Source of the DNA: CAZTAR01 sp043813895 | GTDB lineage: Bacteria; Planctomycetota; Phycisphaerae; UBA1845; UTPLA1 | Assembly: GCA_043813895.1 (NCBI GenBank) | Contig: JBDRKQ010000037.1 | Location: 1-9,420 of the forward strand | Direction of reading: 5' to 3' | DNA length: 9,420 nucleotides | In this document: piece after piece, positions 6,154-9,420 of the stretch | How the letters are laid out: the number at the start of each line of letters is the position of its first letter | How positions within the stretch are numbered: position 1 is the stretch's first letter | Notes under the pieces: generated by a model | What the model was told of the DNA's origin: nothing | Databases searched by the model: none | Seen by the model: only the letters and a program-made list of their open reading frames with translations | Position numbers and translations under genes: made by a program

Positions 6154-7617
6154 CTAAGTCTCCTTGTCGACGGCGAGAACCTGCCGCTCGAACAAGGCGG
6201 GATCCAACTCGACACCGGAATACTTGAGTCGATCCAGAAAACCCGGCCGAAGCCCCGTGGCGATAAACTGCCCATAGGCCTTGCCGACACTATTAATGCC
6301 CACCTGCTCGAACTTGAAGATCTCCTGCATGGTGACCGCGTCCCCCTCCATGCCCTGGACCTCCGCGACAGACATGATCTTCCTCGGGCCGCCGGTCAGG
6401 CGGCTTGCATTGACCACCAGGTGAATCGCGCTGGCAAACTGCTGGCGGATGGCCTTGATCGGCAGGTCGAAGCCCGACATCATGACCATCGTCTCCACGC
6501 GTTGCACGGCGTCGCGCGTGTTGTTGGCGTGAATCGTGGTCAACGAACCGTCGTGACCGGTGTTCATCGCCTGCAACATGTCGAGCGTCTCGGGGCCGCG
6601 GCACTCACCGACGACAATCCGATCAGGCCGCATTCGCAGGGCGTTGATAAGTAGATCGCGAATCGCGATTCGCCCTTTGCCCTCGATGTTCGCGGGCCTG
6701 GATTCGAGCCGCACGACATGAGGCTGCCGCAGTTGCAGCTCGGCCGCGTCCTCGATCGTCACGATCCGGTCGGTATCCGGGATGAATGTGGACAGGTTGT
6801 TCAAAAGGGTGGTCTTGCCGGAGCCGGTCCCGCCGACGATCAGAATGTTCAGGTGCGACACCACGCAGGCTCGCAGGAACTCGACCATCTCCGGCGTGAC
6901 CGAATTGAACTTGACGTAGTCGTCCCACGTAATCGGATCGGCTCCGAAACGTCGGATCGACATGGAAGGTCCGTCGATCGCCAACGGCGGAATCACGGCG
7001 TTGACACGAGAGCCGTCCTTCAACCGGGCATCCACCATCGGCGACACTTCGTCACAGCGCCTGCCGACGGATGAGACGATCTTGTCGATGAGGTGCATGA
7101 CATGCGCATCGTCCTTGAAGGACACGCTGCTGAGTTCGAGCTGTCCTCTGCGTTCGATGTACACCTGCTTGGAGCCGTTGATGAGGATGTCGCTGATGTG
7201 CGGATCCTTGAGGAGGGCTTCCAGGGGACCGAGGCCGAAGGTCTCGTCCAGGACCTCGCTGACAAGTTGCTGGCGTTCGTTGAAGTTCAGCAGCGCCTCT
7301 TCCTGCTCACACAGGGTGGAGATGACCTGCTTCACCTCGTCCTTGATATCGTCGTCCTCGCGCTTCCCGAGCGCGGCCAGGTCCAGGGTCTCGACGAGCT
7401 TCTTGTGGATGCGGGTCTTGAGTTCGTAGAACTCGTCTGTTCTGTCCTTGGGCTTCGCTTTGCGCATCAGCGCTGCCGGAGCGGAAGCGCCCAGTTTGGC
7501 CGGCGGAGGGGCTTTGGTGGGCGCTTCAACCGATTCGGATCCAGCGGCCGGCTCCGCGGACTTGGCAACCGGCGGCTTGGGGACTTTCAATGCGGGTATC
7601 TTCGAATTGCCGAACAT
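6154..7617 (-). CDS. cpaF: CpaF/TadA, hexameric secretion ATPase of the Tad/Flp pilus
   Basis: This is a 487-residue type II/IV secretion ATPase that powers pilus assembly at the inner membrane. Residues 1-60 are a Pro/Ala/Lys-rich disordered N-terminus, and about 65-230 are the N-terminal domain (FGLGPLEALLKDPHISDILI at 127-146). The catalytic domain has Walker A GGTGSGKTT (262-270), an Asp box RIVTIEDAAELQL (284-296), a Walker B region with E338 in RIVVGECRG (333-341) and a His box TGHDGSLTTIHAN (353-365). All catalytic elements are intact. Length and motif order are those of CpaF/TadA rather than of PilB or VirB11. The ATG follows GAGG by 8 nt, and an AAGGAGG lies further upstream at about 7637-7643. 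The gene sits between cpaE (241 nt before) and tadB (81 nt after). Confidence 0.95.
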   Translation of the reverse strand: MFGNSKIPALKVPKPPVAKSAEPAAGSESVEAPTKAPPPAKLGASAPAALMRKAKPKDRTDEFYELKTRIHKKLVETLDLAALGKREDDDIKDEVKQVISTLCEQEEALLNFNERQQLVSEVLDETFGLGPLEALLKDPHISDILINGSKQVYIERRGQLELSSVSFKDDAHVMHLIDKIVSSVGRRCDEVSPMVDARLKDGSRVNAVIPPLAIDGPSMSIRRFGADPITWDDYVKFNSVTPEMVEFLRACVVSHLNILIVGGTGSGKTTLLNNLSTFIPDTDRIVTIEDAAELQLRQPHVVRLESRPANIEGKGRIAIRDLLINALRMRPDRIVVGECRGPETLDMLQAMNTGHDGSLTTIHANNTRDAVQRVETMVMMSGFDLPIKAIRQQFASAIHLVVNASRLTGGPRKIMSVAEVQGMEGDAVTMQEIFKFEQVGINSVGKAYGQFIATGLRPGFLDRLKYSGVELDPALFERQVLAVDKET

Positions 7618-7858
7618 GCTTTCTTCCTCTCACCCTCCTTGTCCACGTCTACCCGCGCGGCGGGAAACGTCGGCACGCGTATCAGCCCTGGACCTCTGCA
7701 ACGCCCCACCTGCCCCACGCGCCCTGTGAGCCAAGGAGGCACCGTGGCTCATCAACATCATCGGTACGTCGAGTCGGTCGTTTTGGAACTGGTTTGAAAA
7801 GTAAGGCCCGAATGTGAAGAACCAGAGGCGCCGGGATTATCGGCTCTGTCTTTCGCGA
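7618..7858. other. 241-nt non-coding gap inside the tad operon, with one stem-loop
   Basis: No convincing gene lies between the cpaE stop and the cpaF start. The region holds one clear inverted repeat, TGAGCCA (7727-7733) and TGGCTCA (7745-7751), with an 11-nt loop. There is no U-run on the minus strand. I could not recognise a promoter for cpaF. The gap is long compared with the 11-nt tadB-tadC spacing, so separate control or mRNA processing before cpaF is possible but not shown. Confidence 0.5.
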
Positions 7859-9106
7859 TCAAGTCGCATTCGCCACGACCTCCCCCCCGGCGGGTTTCGT
7901 CGAGGGTGCCTTGTGGGATCCGCCCTTGCCCAGGAGCTTGCCGAATAGCCCGCGTTTGCCGGCTTTCCCGGACACGGTTTCGGGACAGTGGACCTGCATA
8001 GCCAGAGTCCGAAGTTCCTGGCGGATCCTGGAGTTCGTGAACTCGACCTTGAGAGGTTGTCCGATATTGATGGATGAACTGACCGATTTCCAGTCATCGG
8101 AAAGCAGCGCGAACATTTTCCGGCCCAGGATGGTCTCCACCTGATCGACGCCGAGGTGCGAGGATTCCCGGCCGACTCGGTTGCAGACGAACTGGATTCG
8201 GTCAGTGTTGAATCCCTGGACCCCCAGTTCCTGCATCATGCGGTCCGTGTTTCGGACGCTGGTGACGAGAAGCTGAAGAATCAAGAAGTTGAAGTCCGCA
8301 GAATCGAGAACGGACCTGCCTCCGGGATCCTGGCGTGTCGGCCCGTCAACAACGACGTACGCGCACGTCTCCTGCAAGCTGCTGAGCACGTTCGCACAGT
8401 GTGCCGCGGTGATCATCTCGGCCTGCGCAAATGAGTGCGGCCGCCGCAGGATGTAGAGGTTCTGTTCGTACTTGATTAGGGCCTTCATCACCATCTGTTC
8501 ATCGAGATGTTCGGGCGTGGAGCAGAGATCGGCGACCGTGAACTGGCCGTGGACGTCCAGCAACGTGGCGACGTGCCCAAACCGGAAGTCGAGATCAACG
8601 AGCGAGACCTTCTGCTCACTTCCGACAAGCTCGGCGAGTTCGACGGCAAGGTTGGTCGCGATGGTAGTGCATCCGACGCCGCCCGCGCTGCCAATGACGG
8701 AGATCAGTTTTCCGGGCTGCTTGGTCTGGGGCTGCGTTTGAATCGCACGACTGACAGCCTGCTCGAATTCATCGAGGTCGAGCGGCTTGACCAGATACTC
8801 CTTGATTCCGGCGCGCAGCGCCTTGAGGACAACATCGCCTTCCGTCTCGCTGCTGAGCGCGAACACCGCGAGGTCCGGGCGGACATCCCGGAGTTGCTTG
8901 AGACATTCGATGACAACCGGAGCGTTGGGGTCAAGATCGGCGATAAGCAGATCGGCCGGAAACTGTGTGGCGGCGTGACCGAGTAGACTGGGTTCGTCGA
9001 GTTCGGCAACGATGCGGAGATGCGGCAGCGATGTGATTGTCTTGCGCAGTTGGGGCGCGGCCGTTTCGTTGGTCGTGAAGAGTATTGCACGAACGGTCTG
9101 CGCCAT
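7859..9106 (-). CDS. cpaE: CpaE/TadZ, pseudo-receiver plus ParA-like ATPase, Tad pilus localisation factor
   Basis: This 415-residue protein has two domains. Residues 1-125 are a receiver-like fold. The usual phospho-acceptor position is Asp (D57) and the conserved Lys-Pro is present (K107-P108), but the acidic pair after strand 1 is replaced by TTNE, so it is probably a pseudo-receiver. Residues 132-375 are a MinD/ParA-type domain with P-loop SAGGVGCTT (140-148), a following DLDFRFGH (171-178), and VVVDGP (251-256). Both P-loop lysines of ParA are missing (A141, C146), as is common in CpaE. The tail (380-395, KAGKRGLFGKLLGKGG) is basic and amphipathic and could touch the membrane. CpaE/TadZ places the Tad machine in the cell. 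The ATG at 9106 has only a distant AGGA (14 nt), but no closer start fits. Confidence 0.92.
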   Translation of the reverse strand: MAQTVRAILFTTNETAAPQLRKTITSLPHLRIVAELDEPSLLGHAATQFPADLLIADLDPNAPVVIECLKQLRDVRPDLAVFALSSETEGDVVLKALRAGIKEYLVKPLDLDEFEQAVSRAIQTQPQTKQPGKLISVIGSAGGVGCTTIATNLAVELAELVGSEQKVSLVDLDFRFGHVATLLDVHGQFTVADLCSTPEHLDEQMVMKALIKYEQNLYILRRPHSFAQAEMITAAHCANVLSSLQETCAYVVVDGPTRQDPGGRSVLDSADFNFLILQLLVTSVRNTDRMMQELGVQGFNTDRIQFVCNRVGRESSHLGVDQVETILGRKMFALLSDDWKSVSSSINIGQPLKVEFTNSRIRQELRTLAMQVHCPETVSGKAGKRGLFGKLLGKGGSHKAPSTKPAGGEVVANAT

Positions 9107-9129
9107 GGCTGCCGACTGCTTCCTTTTCG

Positions 9130-9153
9130 CCTGGGGAGTTTCTCTCCCCCAGG
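9130..9153 (-). promoter_or_regulatory. Stem-loop just upstream of the cpaE ribosome binding site
   Basis: CCTGGGG (9130-9136) and CCCCAGG (9147-9153) form a perfect 7-bp stem, with two more pairs possible after a one-base bulge. On the minus strand it ends a few bases before the AAGGA that precedes the cpaE ATG. It could affect initiation of cpaE translation; this is inference from position. Confidence 0.45.
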
Positions 9154-9160
9154 AACACCC

Positions 9161-9179
9161 GACAAGGACGGACCTTGTC
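9161..9179. repeat. Second stem-loop in the vWA-cpaE gap
   Basis: GACAAGG (9161-9167) and CCTTGTC (9173-9179) form a perfect 7-bp stem with a 5-nt loop. It lies between the hairpins at 9130-9153 and 9194-9228. Its role is unknown. Confidence 0.45.
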
Positions 9180-9193
9180 CGGTCTTTATCGGC

Positions 9194-9228
9194 CGCCGCG
9201 ACCGACCTCTTAAGTGTCGGCCGCGGCG
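9194..9228 (-). terminator. Strong 13-bp stem-loop after the vWA/TadG-like gene
   Basis: On the minus strand CGCCGCGGCCGAC and GTCGGTCGCGGCG pair over 13 bp with a single G-U pair and a 9-nt loop. The structure begins 17 nt after the TAG stop at 9246. No U-run follows (GCCGATAAAG), so full Rho-independent termination is doubtful. It could act as an attenuator or as a 3'-end stabiliser within the operon. Confidence 0.45.
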
Positions 9229-9245
9229 TCCGAGAAAAGGTTTTG

Positions 9246-9420
9246 CTATTGAATGAGTCGCACGGGGCGCTTGCCGCCCAAGGTCCGGAATATCTCCTCC
9301 AGCTCGGTCACATACATCGGCTGGCCTTCGTTCTCCGGATCGGGCGTGTTGTCCGCAAAGAAGTAGTGCTCCGGCGACGTGGCAAGGCCCTCGCAGAGCG
9401 AGGCGTTCACGTCTCCGCCG
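9246..9420 (-). CDS. C-terminal end of a probable vWA-domain TadG-like pilus protein (5' end outside window)
   Basis: A reading frame enters from the right edge on the minus strand and ends at TAG 9246-9248, giving 57 complete codons. The fragment contains NASLCEGLATSPEHYFFA, then an acidic insertion (NTPDPENEG), then YVTELEEIFRTLG, and ends in VRLIQ. This pattern (LC..lA.SP.HYF...eL...F...RLxQ) matches, by my reading, the last strand and helix of von Willebrand A domains at the C-terminus of TadG-type proteins. TadG-like proteins are accessory Tad components found near tadZ/cpaE. The location just upstream of cpaE on the same strand supports this. With only the tail visible the call is tentative; any membrane segment or MIDAS motif would lie outside the window. 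Confidence 0.55.
   Translation of the reverse strand, partial: GGDVNASLCEGLATSPEHYFFADNTPDPENEGQPMYVTELEEIFRTLGGKRPVRLIQ

Noticed and set aside
5446..6654. 402-codon plus-strand open frame antisense to tadB and cpaF
   Set aside because: It lies opposite two well-supported genes with intact motifs. Its composition is that of a complementary-strand shadow in GC-rich DNA.
7630..7761. 43-codon minus-strand frame ending just before cpaF
   Set aside because: It is placed like a leader peptide, but has no ribosome binding site and an Arg/Gly/Ala-rich composition typical of random GC-rich sequence.
7744..7797. 17-codon plus-strand frame after a strong AAGGAGG at 7734-7740
   Set aside because: The ribosome-binding-like sequence lies in the loop of a stem-loop and the frame is antisense within the tad operon. 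It is too short to support without conservation.
7829..7845. Weak inverted repeat GCCG / CGGC after cpaE as a terminator
   Set aside because: Only 4 bp of stem and no U-run on the minus strand.

Overview
The window looks like chromosomal DNA of a GC-rich, Gram-negative-type bacterium. A member of the Planctomycetota (for example Phycisphaerae) is my best guess. The basis is an LpxC-FabZ fusion, a lipid A cluster that ends in a Gfo/Idh/MocA dehydrogenase, and intergenic hairpin repeats of a style I associate with planctomycete genomes. This placement is inference; there is no rRNA or other marker gene here.

Left half, plus strand (1-3710): a tightly packed lipid A operon. It holds the 3' part of lpxD, an lpxC-fabZ fusion starting at a TTG inside lpxD, lpxA, and a GnnA-like sugar-nucleotide dehydrogenase whose start overlaps the lpxA stop by 4 nt. 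Together they cover first acylation (LpxA), deacetylation (LpxC), second acylation (LpxD) and a dehydratase that draws on the same 3-hydroxyacyl-ACP pool (FabZ). The dehydrogenase suggests that the sugar may be UDP-GlcNAc3N, giving an all-amide lipid A, but the partner aminotransferase is not in the window.

Middle (3711-4087): a non-coding convergent intergenic region made of inverted repeats. Its main feature is a 174-bp MITE-like element (3786-3959) with perfect 13-bp terminal inverted repeats and perfect 9-bp flanking direct repeats. It appears to have inserted into a pre-existing palindromic repeat. A hairpin follows the dehydrogenase stop directly, and another hairpin follows tadC.

Right half, minus strand (9420 down to 4088): part of a Tad/Flp type IVc pilus operon. 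In transcription order it has the C-terminal end of a probable vWA/TadG-like protein, cpaE/tadZ, cpaF/tadA (the ATPase), tadB and tadC (inner-membrane platform). Prepilin, secretin, CpaB and prepilin peptidase are not seen. The gaps between these genes (139, 241 and 81 nt) hold stem-loops, including three in a row upstream of cpaE.

I find no tRNA, rRNA, CRISPR array, or transposase gene.
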